This document shows positions 1 through 5,825 of a stretch of DNA of 24,475 nt, piece by piece (within the stretch, counting starts at the first letter, position 1; each line of letters starts with the position of its first letter). The position numbers and the translations under genes were made by a program. The DNA is from a virus: the IMG/VR virus record IMGVR_UViG_3300025118_000143, positions 1 to 24,475 of that record, one strand, 5' to 3'. Under the pieces are notes generated by a model. It was given only the letters and a program-made list of their open reading frames with translations. It was not told where the DNA came from and made no database searches.

Positions 1-90
1 GAGGTTGTAATTCCTTCCTATGAGATTAGTGATAACTGGGACAACCCACACTATAACAACTGGTTAAAAGCCGGTGGTTGGAAAGACTAA
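1..90 (+). CDS. C-terminal end of an unidentified upstream protein (partial)
   Basis: Frame 1 is open from the first base of the window and ends at TAA 88-90, giving the last 29 residues of a protein whose start lies outside. The tail is rich in Asn, Trp and Tyr and ends in GGWKD. The stop codon overlaps the ATG of the next gene (TAATG), the tight coupling seen across this genome, which supports it as a real gene end. The family cannot be identified from 29 residues. Confidence 0.7.
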   Translation, partial: EVVIPSYEISDNWDNPHYNNWLKAGGWKD

Positions 91-356
91 TGGACATACA
101 AAAGATTGCTACCTACGGAACTGCTGCTGCTGTTGTTGGTACTGGTAGTATTGTTGGTGGCGGTAGCATTATAGATCAACAAAGGGGTGGACCTGAGAAG
201 AGACAAGAAGCTCAGATAACTGAGCTTCGTATGGTAGTAAGAGAAGAAATTAAGAAGGCAATGTGGGAAGCATGGCCAGAGAATACTGGTGGTGTAAAAG
301 GATTAAACAAACCAAACCCTAACGGCGATTACCGTACACAAACACCACCGAGATAA
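90..356 (+). CDS. Small membrane-anchored protein, unknown function (88 aa)
   Basis: An 88-residue protein of unknown function. I chose the ATG at 90 over the TTG at 78 because it overlaps the preceding stop codon as TAATG and yields a natural N-terminus. Residues about 6-28 are Ala/Val/Gly-rich and hydrophobic, consistent with one membrane segment. Residues about 33-60 are charged and probably helical (Glu, Arg, Lys and Gln). The last 22 residues form a polar Gly/Pro/Asn tail that is repeated almost exactly at the end of the 43-aa protein at 986-1117. It is the first of five short plus-strand genes, most with a single membrane segment, so a shared envelope or virion role is possible but not shown. 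Confidence 0.75.
   Translation: MDIQKIATYGTAAAVVGTGSIVGGGSIIDQQRGGPEKRQEAQITELRMVVREEIKKAMWEAWPENTGGVKGLNKPNPNGDYRTQTPPR
287..348 (+). repeat. 62-base direct repeat, copy 1 (C-terminal tail cassette)
   Basis: Matches 1045-1106 at 61 of 62 positions; the only difference is C against A in the stretch accaaaMcctaac. Both copies lie at the 3' end of a small reading frame and are read in the same frame, so they encode the same tail apart from one Asn/Lys change. Confidence 0.95.
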
Positions 357-359
357 ATA
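352..359 (+). promoter_or_regulatory. Putative T4-type late promoter (GATAAATA)
   Basis: GATAAATA matches the T4 late promoter core TATAAATA at 7 of 8 bases. It ends 20 bases before the ATG of the 200-aa gene. The same spacing is seen for the box before the CP12-like gene. It overlaps the stop codon of the 88-aa gene. Inferred from motif and position only. Confidence 0.5.
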
Positions 360-379
360 GGAAAAGTTGATAGTGTATT

Positions 380-982
380 ATGAAGGCAGTAGTTGACACT
401 GTTAAAAACATAATCTCTCCTGAACAGAATTGGTCACAGTTCTTGATGAAGATTGTAGGTGTGGGAGTAGTAGCAGGTATAGGATTCGCAGGATTCCAAG
501 TCTATACTGGTTCACAAGAAGAGGAAGAAGGACCAGATGATGCTATTGAGGTTATCTTTGAGGAGATACCAGAGAAGAAATTGCAAGTAGAAGAGATATT
601 AAATGACTTAACCAGAAGCAATAGAGATATTAATTCCGTATGGTTATATGATTGGCCAGATGCAAGAAATATAGTTCCTGTTTTTAACTCACCACGTAAT
701 GCTAGAGACCCATTACCAAGTGGGTATTGGATGCCTGGTGATGAAAGAGTTATAGGAAGTTTTGTTCTAGGTTCTTGTACAAGATTAGATAGAAAGTTCC
801 CTAACGCAGCCTGCCCCATTATGGGAAAAGAAGATGCCTGGGGGGTTCTTGTTGTAGAGTATATTAAAGCTCCAGAAGATGATCCTCTGTGCATTTTACC
901 GAACAAGTCTTGTGTAAGACCTGCTAAGGTAGCTTCTATGAAAATCAGTGAGATACTTTACTTATTAGAAAATAAAAAGTAA
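380..982 (+). CDS. Membrane-anchored protein, unknown function (200 aa)
   Basis: A 200-residue protein I do not recognise. Residues about 21-43 form one strongly hydrophobic segment, followed at once by an acidic run (QEEEE, residues 46-50), so the bulk is probably a soluble domain tethered to a membrane by its N-terminus. The soluble part has four cysteines, at about residues 133, 145, 172 and 178, which could form disulphides if the domain faces the periplasm. A late-promoter-like box ends 20 bases upstream. The next small gene begins four bases after its stop. The antisense 134-aa frame at 502-906 is a shadow. Confidence 0.8.
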   Translation: MKAVVDTVKNIISPEQNWSQFLMKIVGVGVVAGIGFAGFQVYTGSQEEEEGPDDAIEVIFEEIPEKKLQVEEILNDLTRSNRDINSVWLYDWPDARNIVPVFNSPRNARDPLPSGYWMPGDERVIGSFVLGSCTRLDRKFPNAACPIMGKEDAWGVLVVEYIKAPEDDPLCILPNKSCVRPAKVASMKISEILYLLENKK

Positions 983-985
983 GTA

Positions 986-1117
986 ATGATCCCTGACATT
1001 GGTAATATTAATGTTAGTGTGAATGGGATACCTCTAGTGGGTATTGGTGGTGTAAAAGGATTAAACAAACCAAAACCTAACGGCGATTACCGTACACAAA
1101 CACCACAAAGAAAATGA
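986..1117 (+). CDS. 43-aa protein sharing its tail with the 88-aa protein
   Basis: A short gene starting at ATG 986, four bases after the previous stop, and ending at TGA 1115-1117, which overlaps the next ATG as ATGA. The first half begins MIPDIGNINV and resembles the start of the 295-aa protein (also MIPD...). The second half is almost identical to the last 22 residues of the 88-aa protein (GGVKGLNKPxPNGDYRTQTP). Coupling on both sides and the precise in-frame shared tail argue that it is translated. Function unknown. Confidence 0.7.
   Translation: MIPDIGNINVSVNGIPLVGIGGVKGLNKPKPNGDYRTQTPQRK
1045..1106 (+). repeat. 62-base direct repeat, copy 2 (C-terminal tail cassette)
   Basis: Second copy of the 287-348 repeat, 61 of 62 bases identical and in the same reading frame. 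The copies are 758 bases apart. Confidence 0.95.
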
Positions 1118-1326
1118 ACTTATTAAATACATTTGCTGCTGCATCATTAGATCTTAATGAAGCATGGAACCTTTCATGGGGTGAAGGTATTCAGTTTATA
1201 CTGGTACTTGCCTTTGTGTATTGGTTGAAGGTGAAGATAGATACAAGAGCAGGTCTTGGTAAGAAAAAACTAAGACAGTTAAAGACAGTCATTAAAGAGG
1301 CAATCCAAGAAGCCAATGATACCTGA
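1114..1326 (+). CDS. Single-pass membrane protein, unknown function (70 aa)
   Basis: A 70-residue protein whose ATG overlaps the preceding stop codon (ATGA). Residues about 26-40 are hydrophobic with aromatics (FILVLAFVYWL), followed by a basic helix (KKKLRQLKTVIKEA) that would lie on the cytoplasmic side by the positive-inside rule. Its 3' end overlaps the start of the 295-aa gene by 11 bases. The layout of a membrane segment followed by a charged helix resembles the 88-aa protein, but the sequences are not clearly related. Function unknown. Confidence 0.75.
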   Translation: MNLLNTFAAASLDLNEAWNLSWGEGIQFILVLAFVYWLKVKIDTRAGLGKKKLRQLKTVIKEAIQEANDT

Positions 1327-2203
1327 TAATGTAGGAATACAAGGAAATCCGAATATAGGTATCAGAGATATCCATATTCGAAAACCTTATATAGGTCAAA
1401 TTGGTGATGCTAGAGTGTGGATGATACAACCACCACAAGCAATACCAGTAGAAGTCCCTGTTACTGTATTTGTTGGAAATCCTATTGTTAATATGCCTGG
1501 TTGTGTAGAAACACACGAAGAAAATACCAGGGATAATAAAAATATGAACCTGGTGAATGATGATCCAAAAGGAGTAACTATATTATGCGATTCTGGTGCT
1601 CCCAGTATGCATTCTATTGATTATCAAGCAGATAAACTACAATGGCAAACTTTTTATGCTCCAGAAGAACTAACAGAAGGAGTAAATACTGGTGATCCTC
1701 CTGTAGCACCTACCCCAGAGACTCCTGAACCCCCCAGCACGCCTCCTCAAACAGCAGAAGATGTAGAATGTCCTCCACCCAATGCTAGACGTGTTGGAGA
1801 CTTAAATCAGGCAGGTACAGAGAGAGTAAAGGAATATAAACTAATCCAAGAAGGAACAATATGCGAAACTGTGTGGGAACCTATTCCCTTTGTTGATCAA
1901 TATTTGCCTAGTCCAGCTATTGTAACAACTACTGCGACCATTGCGGCGGTGGCAACTGGATCGGCCCTCCTAGCAAAGCCTCTGGCTGATCTTCTTCTAA
2001 AGGTTGTGAAGCCGGTTGTGAAAAAGGCCATCGGAGCCGTGCAAAAAATCCTTGGGAAGACGCCTTACCGCTCAACTCAATCTGAGATTCGGACGAATAA
2101 GTATCGGGAGAAGAAGGGACTTCTTGGGATAAATTTTGCGAAACAACATCAGAAGGCTGAGAAGGCTGAGAAGGAACGGAAGAAGAAGGAGTCTCAAAAG
2201 TAG
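1316..2203 (+). CDS. Conserved-type cyanophage protein, Pro-rich linker and C-terminal membrane segment (295 aa)
   Basis: Begins MIPD, overlapping the previous gene by 11 bases. From the N-terminus it has: a beta-rich Ile/Val/Pro region with the motif IVNMPGCVE at about residues 58-66; a proline-rich linker at about 125-157; a hydrophobic segment at about 199-222 (IVTTTATIAAVATGSALLA); an amphipathic stretch with KPLADLLLKVVKP; and a very basic Lys/Glu/Arg tail. I recall similar proteins in other T4-like cyanophages but no assigned function. The last 275 bases overlap, on the opposite strand, the 3' end of the exported protein gene at 1929-3035. That stretch looks richer in G+C than its surroundings. 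Membrane attachment is an inference. Confidence 0.8.
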   Translation: MIPDNVGIQGNPNIGIRDIHIRKPYIGQIGDARVWMIQPPQAIPVEVPVTVFVGNPIVNMPGCVETHEENTRDNKNMNLVNDDPKGVTILCDSGAPSMHSIDYQADKLQWQTFYAPEELTEGVNTGDPPVAPTPETPEPPSTPPQTAEDVECPPPNARRVGDLNQAGTERVKEYKLIQEGTICETVWEPIPFVDQYLPSPAIVTTTATIAAVATGSALLAKPLADLLLKVVKPVVKKAIGAVQKILGKTPYRSTQSEIRTNKYREKKGLLGINFAKQHQKAEKAEKERKKKESQK

Positions 2204-3035
2204 GTTTAGGTAAAGTATGATTATGAGGAATAATAGTTCCGGGAGGCGTCATAACTACCACATCCGCACATATAGATGCATAGGGGCTTTTGGGGTGGAA
2301 CATTATTCCCGCTTTCATGAGTTCCCCACAGTTCTTCAAACGGGCTATCTCAAAGTCTAATCGCTTGTTCGCTGTTAATTGCTTCTGTTGATTAATTTGA
2401 GTTATTGCTGCTTGCTTACAAAGATTCTGTAACTTCCTATCAAGTGGTAAGGAAAGAGTAGCAGATAATCCAAGGTTAAAATTATTATTAGCAGTCATAT
2501 CAGTACGTACTGGTTTTTGCCAAACTACCTCACCAGGATTGTCAGGAATACCATCAGGTCCATCTACTTCTACCTCAATCTGCATATCATCTCCATCATT
2601 CCACCAACGATCTGCATTACCGTCTTCATCTACATCATATTTGGGATCATTGGGATCTGTTCTTACCCTATCATCATACCAATCTTCCCAAGGATAGTTC
2701 TTTACCGTAACAGTCTGAGTTGTAGTTCTACCAGTGAAATCTGTATTATTGTATTGCGGTTGATTATATGTCCTTTCGAATGGATCCTTCCATGAATTAC
2801 TATATTGGATATATGGCGTAAAGTTAGCAGTAGGACCCTGACAACTTATCGCATTACCATACGTATTAGTTACGTATGGACCTTGGAGCACCTGTATGGC
2901 TTGATTGGTTACCGAGCCAGAGGAGTTCGCAATCGGATTAGCAGTAGCTGATACTCCACCAACACTCTCTGCTAATGCAATACCAGGATTAACTATACCT
3001 ACAAAAGTTGCTGCTATTGCGTAAACGTACTTGTT
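1929..3035 (-). CDS. Exported protein with Ca-binding-like loop; start codon unresolved
   Basis: The frame is open from ATG 3329 to the stop at 1929, but the first ~98 residues from 3329 read as an Arg/Asn-rich shadow of the 156-aa gene. Natural protein sequence begins at NKYVYAIAATF (3035), a signal-peptide-like stretch ending in IALA before ESVGG. No ATG, GTG or TTG is in frame between 3329 and GTG 2891, which would remove the signal; the codon just before NKY is CAC. Features after the signal: an Asp-rich segment with DVDEDGNADRW, like EF-hand or thrombospondin-type calcium loops; a helical Gln/Lys/Ala region (LTANKRLDFEIARL); and a Ser/Pro/Gln-rich tail lying antisense to the 295-aa gene. 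A -1 shift from the 156-aa frame would also reach it. Role unknown. Confidence 0.65.
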   Translation of the reverse strand, partial: NKYVYAIAATFVGIVNPGIALAESVGGVSATANPIANSSGSVTNQAIQVLQGPYVTNTYGNAISCQGPTANFTPYIQYSNSWKDPFERTYNQPQYNNTDFTGRTTTQTVTVKNYPWEDWYDDRVRTDPNDPKYDVDEDGNADRWWNDGDDMQIEVEVDGPDGIPDNPGEVVWQKPVRTDMTANNNFNLGLSATLSLPLDRKLQNLCKQAAITQINQQKQLTANKRLDFEIARLKNCGELMKAGIMFHPKSPYASICADVVVMTPPGTIIPHNHTLPKPTFETPSSSVPSQPSQPSDVVSQNLSQEVPSSPDTYSSESQIELSGKASSQGFFARLRWPFSQPASQPLEEDQPEALLGGPIQLPPPQWSQ

Positions 3036-3484
3036 GTGTCTGTGACGCTTTCTATAGTGGTTGTTCTTTGAATTATTGTCTGGTTGGTCATACCGGGCCC
3101 TGAATAACTCTGGGTAAATTGAAAGGCCGCTCCTGGATCTGATATTGTGAAACTTCCTGCGCTGTCCAAATCCAAGGAATCGAACGAACTTGTCACGCTT
3201 CCTGTTGCCCCGTCTGTTCCTGACACTGAACCCACTGCTGGAGTCACCGTCACACTTGTTGTATTCACATTGGGGTTCAACGCTGCTCCGTTGTTTTCTA
3301 TTCCTACCCCAGTCACTGTGTATTCCCATCCTGTCCTATAGTCAATTGAGTTAATAGTTTCTGTCACGGTAGAACTTGTCTCCGTATGGGTCGTCATCGA
3401 GCCCTGGCTGAAGTTCGGGACCACTGGCACCGCAAGGACTTTTGCGGGCATTAATAACAAAAATAGTAGAAGAAACTTCTTCAT
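3014..3484 (-). CDS. Small exported protein, paralogue of the 171-aa neighbour (156 aa)
   Basis: Starts with a textbook signal peptide: MKK, then LLLFLLLMPAKVLA with likely cleavage after ALA-type residues at about 19. The mature part is Thr/Ser/Gly-rich, beta-like and free of cysteine. Two segments match the upstream 171-aa protein: a Tyr-Thr-Val-x-Gly segment near the start (WEYTVTG against STYTVSG) and a GAAFQFTQSY segment against GSAFSFSESY. The start lies seven bases after the stop of that paralogue. The 3' end overlaps the signal-like start of the next exported gene by 22 bases in another frame. Codon choice is richer in G+C than the baseplate genes. Function unknown; a surface or virion component is possible. 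Confidence 0.8.
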   Translation of the reverse strand: MKKFLLLFLLLMPAKVLAVPVVPNFSQGSMTTHTETSSTVTETINSIDYRTGWEYTVTGVGIENNGAALNPNVNTTSVTVTPAVGSVSGTDGATGSVTSSFDSLDLDSAGSFTISDPGAAFQFTQSYSGPGMTNQTIIQRTTTIESVTDTTSTFTQ

Positions 3485-3490
3485 TCTACT

Positions 3491-4006
3491 TTAACGTACT
3501 GTTATCTCACTAACAAATTGTCCCGTAGCTGAGGTGCCAGCACCACCGGCTGTTAGAGTCATGGCACCCGCACTGGTAATAGTACCAGCCAATGTACCAG
3601 CAACACCACCGGAAGAAACGAAACTTGTACCGTATGCTGGCATATCAGCCACAACACCAGCAGTTACGTCAACACCAGCTCCCATTGCTGCTATCGCGTC
3701 CCCTTGGGTGTATGATTCGCTGAACGAAAATGCCGAGCCAGCTGTATTAACATCATACGTACCAACGTCTAATGTTGGTGCAGCAGTAGCACTACCGGCA
3801 GTTAGAGCACCGAAGTGTCCACTGTTGGAAGTATCGACTTTAATATTAGAACCAGATACCGTATAAGTTGATCCCAGCCTCGTGCCACTTGTGTAAGCAC
3901 CGTCAACTGCAAGTTGAGTTGATGTCGTCAATCTATGGACCAAATCAGCACGTACTGAAGTCGCTCCTAGGAATAATAAAGAAGTCATTAGTAAGATCTT
4001 CTTCAT
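3491..4006 (-). CDS. Small exported Ala/Gly/Thr-rich protein (171 aa)
   Basis: Begins with a clear signal peptide (MKKILLMTSLLFLGATSVRA, cleavage likely after residue 20). The mature chain is rich in Ala, Gly, Ser and Thr with alternating beta-type pattern and no cysteine, suiting an extracellular or periplasmic beta structure. It is a divergent tandem paralogue of the 156-aa protein downstream, from which it is separated by six bases. The antisense 110-aa frame at 3534-3866 is a shadow caused by repetitive codons. No enzyme motif is visible and I do not recognise a named family. Confidence 0.8.
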   Translation of the reverse strand: MKKILLMTSLLFLGATSVRADLVHRLTTSTQLAVDGAYTSGTRLGSTYTVSGSNIKVDTSNSGHFGALTAGSATAAPTLDVGTYDVNTAGSAFSFSESYTQGDAIAAMGAGVDVTAGVVADMPAYGTSFVSSGGVAGTLAGTITSAGAMTLTAGGAGTSATGQFVSEITVR

Positions 4007-4054
4007 TGTGTAAACACGTTAATTGCTTTATTAATATATAGGTGCTTTTACTAC

Positions 4055-4603
4055 TTAATCAGTATTATACCAAAGAGATAGCACAAATCTTTCTGCATCC
4101 TCTACCTTACTAACATAATGTAAATATTGAGAATTTGAGAATATTAGTAGTTTTCCAACCTCAGGTTTTACTCCAAAATCCTCAAATATAGTGTCCCCAC
4201 CCTTAAAGTCATCATTAAGATATAACATAGCAGCAAAAATATCTGGATTATGAATATTATTATCATCCAAATGAGGTTTCATAAAAGTTCCAGGTGGCCA
4301 CCTCACAACCCCAACATAGTCTAAATTCGATTTCTGCTCAAATGTCTTGCAGAGTGAATTTACCCTTTCTATCACTCCGGCAAATATTTCATCATTTGTA
4401 GCTTTTATGTCTGTAGGGTCAACATCCCCACCAAGATATACTGCTGTATGATCCTTCCAATCTACTGTAGTTAGATATGTGTCTCCTCCTCTCTCTTCAC
4501 ATCCATAAGGCATTTCCTTCTTATTTGCCTTTGAATGACTTATGAATAATTCACAAATATCGGGATTTATAAAATTTTCTTCAATATAACGTATTTTACC
4601 CAT
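4055..4603 (-). CDS. 2OG-Fe(II) oxygenase, prolyl-4-hydroxylase-like
   Basis: A 182-residue protein with the features of the 2-oxoglutarate/Fe(II) dioxygenase superfamily (P4Hc type). The iron ligands are readable as H111 and D113 in the PHLDD motif and H162 in YLHYVSKV; R172 (ERFVLSLWY) is the expected 2-oxoglutarate-binding basic residue. The family hydroxylates proline or other side chains, or nucleic-acid bases, using O2 and 2-oxoglutarate. Such genes are common in T4-like cyanophages but their substrates are not established. The ATG overlaps the end of the 50-aa gene upstream by eight bases, so the two are probably co-translated. It has no signal peptide, so it would act in the cytoplasm. 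Confidence 0.88.
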   Translation of the reverse strand: MGKIRYIEENFINPDICELFISHSKANKKEMPYGCEERGGDTYLTTVDWKDHTAVYLGGDVDPTDIKATNDEIFAGVIERVNSLCKTFEQKSNLDYVGVVRWPPGTFMKPHLDDNNIHNPDIFAAMLYLNDDFKGGDTIFEDFGVKPEVGKLLIFSNSQYLHYVSKVEDAERFVLSLWYNTD

Positions 4604-4748
4604 TTACACGAAATCCACCATTTTTCCATTTCCCAAAATACTCAAAATCCGGTATTTTGGGTTTTTTAATAAACTTATCGTTTTCTATCTTATATCCATA
4701 ATATTCACATATTTCCAAATAAAATTTTGAGTATTTACTGGTGTTCAT
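4596..4748 (-). CDS. Small basic/aromatic protein, unknown (50 aa)
   Basis: A 50-residue protein starting at ATG 4748 (MNTSKYSKFY...), rich in Lys, Tyr and Phe. The frame stays open upstream to 4895, but that extension crosses a terminator hairpin and the 3' end of another gene and encodes a Cys/Trp/Arg-rich shadow, so I chose the internal ATG. It overlaps the 2OG oxygenase start by eight bases and sits just after the terminator-like element, so it heads a two-gene unit. Function unknown; a partner of the oxygenase is possible by context only. Confidence 0.55.
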   Translation of the reverse strand: MNTSKYSKFYLEICEYYGYKIENDKFIKKPKIPDFEYFGKWKNGGFRVNG

Positions 4749-4753
4749 TGTTT

Positions 4754-4831
4754 TAAAAAAGTAATAGGGCAAAAAATGCCCTGACTTTTTTTTCGGGCTT
4801 TTATGGAACCAAAAATCGAAATAATATATCA
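4754..4831 (-). repeat. 78-base 3'-end element, copy A
   Basis: Aligned without gaps to 12197-12274, 59 of 78 bases agree. The right end is a perfect 20-base match (4812-4831) that starts, on the minus strand, at the TGA stop of the glycine-zipper gene. The left end (AAAAAAGTAATAG and following) is also nearly identical. The middle has diverged, yet each copy keeps A-run/T-run pairing. Its position exactly at a gene end suggests a 3'-UTR or terminator module. Confidence 0.85.
4755..4793. terminator. Bidirectional intrinsic terminator hairpin
   Basis: Stem AGGGCA (4766-4771) pairs with TGCCCT (4777-4782) around a five-base loop. On the plus strand it is followed by eight T (4786-4793). On the minus strand it is followed by ATTAC and then six T (complement of 4755-4760). 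For the minus operon this would end transcription of the glycine-zipper gene before the 50-aa/oxygenase pair. A further CGGGC just right of the T run can compete for the same stem, so alternative folds exist. Confidence 0.7.
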
Positions 4832-5272
4832 GCCTCCATCTACAGCACACCCTAACATAGCACCACCGACAATGCCTGTAGGTATTGCCCACCATCTGTC
4901 CTTACCACGGGAACCAAACCCTGCTAGTCCACCACCTAGGAGTCCACCTACAACTGTTCCATCAGAACAATCATTAGTATCTACATCCTCATAGACAGTA
5001 ACGTGCCTCCGATAAGTGGGGTGACGATGAGACTGATGTCCTACGTTTGAATTAGGATCCTCTTGGTACGTTGGAGTATTCTCACAAGGAACCTCAACGG
5101 TTTCCTTCCACGACTTCACGTATCCAGGATCATTTTCAGTACCTGGTACATATTCTTCTCTGTACTCACTCTTAAAACAAGTACGTTGATTGGACCATCC
5201 TGCTTGTGACTCACCTGCTATTGCTGGAGTACAAGCACTAAGGGCAATAAGGGCAGCGAGTGCGATTTTCAT
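4829..5272 (-). CDS. Exported glycine-zipper protein, possible lipoprotein (147 aa)
   Basis: The N-terminus MKIALAALIALSAC is a signal peptide with a lipobox-like LSAC (Cys14); an alternative signal peptidase I site follows AIA at residue 19. The mature protein has a Tyr/Glu-rich middle with cysteines at 32, 63 and 102. It ends in two glycine-rich hydrophobic stretches (about 107-120, GGLLGGGLAGFG, and 132-142, TGIVGGAMLGC), the pattern of glycine-zipper two-helix proteins such as the 17-kDa surface antigen family. Those insert in or bind membranes. The start overlaps the stop of the 68-aa gene as ATGA. The 78-base 3'-end element begins at its stop codon. The phage role is unknown; action on the host outer membrane is an inference. 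Confidence 0.8.
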   Translation of the reverse strand: MKIALAALIALSACTPAIAGESQAGWSNQRTCFKSEYREEYVPGTENDPGYVKSWKETVEVPCENTPTYQEDPNSNVGHQSHRHPTYRRHVTVYEDVDTNDCSDGTVVGGLLGGGLAGFGSRGKDRWWAIPTGIVGGAMLGCAVDGG

Positions 5273-5475
5273 GATTTTACAGAAGGTTCAGCGTATACAA
5301 GGAGTTCATCATCTATATCATCCAATACCTCACGGCATAGTTTAAGGACATCCATAAACTGTTCTACAGTCTCACAATTGACTTCTTTCTCGCTACCATC
5401 GCTGCTAAAGAGATAGAAACTACGAGAAGTCGTGTTGACTACACAACGAGTTAGATAAGCGTCATCCTCAGACAT
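5269..5475 (-). CDS. Small acidic protein, unknown (68 aa)
   Basis: A 68-residue acidic protein. The N-terminal half looks beta-like (AYLTRCVVNTTSRSFYLFSS) and the C-terminal half helical and acidic (VEQFMDVLKLCREVLDDIDDE). No motif that I recognise. A sigma70-like promoter (TTGACA, 17 bp, TAATAT) lies just upstream, and its stop codon overlaps the start of the glycine-zipper gene. It therefore appears to head a small transcription unit separate from the late baseplate operon. Confidence 0.7.
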   Translation of the reverse strand: MSEDDAYLTRCVVNTTSRSFYLFSSDGSEKEVNCETVEQFMDVLKLCREVLDDIDDELLVYAEPSVKS

Positions 5476-5498
5476 AGATCATTCTTCATTACCCTTAT

Positions 5499-5527
5499 AT
5501 ATTACAGGAACCCCCTGGGTTTGTCAA
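5499..5527 (-). promoter_or_regulatory. Sigma70-like promoter for the 68-aa gene
   Basis: On the minus strand TTGACA (complement of 5522-5527) is followed by 17 bases and TAATAT (complement of 5499-5504), 24 bases before the start codon. The spacer holds the inverted repeat AACCC-AGG-GGGTT, which could be an operator or a short hairpin. The -35 box overlaps the stop of the 83-aa gene. The -10 matches the consensus at 4 of 6 bases. Confidence 0.5.
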
Positions 5528-5775
5528 TACCGTTGTGGCAGTTTCTCTTGTGGCACATCAAGTGCGTTTGCTTCTACAATATAATAGCAGTCAACATTGT
5601 TCCCTGAAGCAGATTGAATATTGATTTTACGTCCATAATCAATTGACTTAACAAACAACTCTTGCCACACTGAAACAGGTGTCAAATGAACAACAATTGA
5701 GTCCACATCAACTGTACCAACCCAATCCTCTGGGACATTGATAAGATTACCTCTTAATCGTCCTGTAAATCTCAT
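5524..5775 (-). CDS. Free-standing short copy of the C-terminal domain of the 247-aa protein (83 aa)
   Basis: The whole 83-residue protein aligns with residues about 139-220 of the 247-aa product upstream. Matched segments include FTGRLRGNLINVPEDW with YTRGRCRNKKEILLPDYW, SIVVHLTPV with SISVQLQPI, and NVDCYYIVEA with PIDCFYHVYA. The larger protein carries the usual CIEGPE...RG lead-in to this domain; here that lead-in is missing. I recall the domain at the C-terminus of many cyanophage virion and tail-fibre-like proteins. The small copy may cap, trimerise with or compete with the larger one; this is inference. Confidence 0.75.
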   Translation of the reverse strand: MRFTGRLRGNLINVPEDWVGTVDVDSIVVHLTPVSVWQELFVKSIDYGRKINIQSASGNNVDCYYIVEANALDVPQEKLPQRY

Positions 5776-5796
5776 AATATGTTAACAGATAGAATA

Positions 5797-5825
5797 ATTA
5801 TATCACTTAGTTTGGATATTTACAA
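5797..5825 (-). promoter_or_regulatory. Possible promoter before the 83-aa gene
   Basis: On the minus strand TTGTAA (complement of 5820-5825), 17 bases, then TATAAT (complement of 5797-5802). The overlapping TATAATTA also matches the T4 late core at 7 of 8 bases, so class is uncertain. It overlaps the stop codon of the 247-aa gene. Confidence 0.35.

Noticed and set aside
502-906. 134-aa minus-strand frame
   Set aside because: Antisense to the clear 200-aa gene, with no family features and no place in an operon.
4563-4575. TATAAATC and similar 7-of-8 matches to the late core at other places (also near 6803 and 19335)
   Set aside because: They lie inside genes without a start codon at suitable distance; such AT-rich 8-mers are expected by chance.
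4749-4895. N-terminal extension of the 50-aa gene to 4895
   Set aside because: It runs across the terminator hairpin and into the glycine-zipper gene, and the extra residues (Cys/Trp/Arg-rich) look like an out-of-frame shadow.
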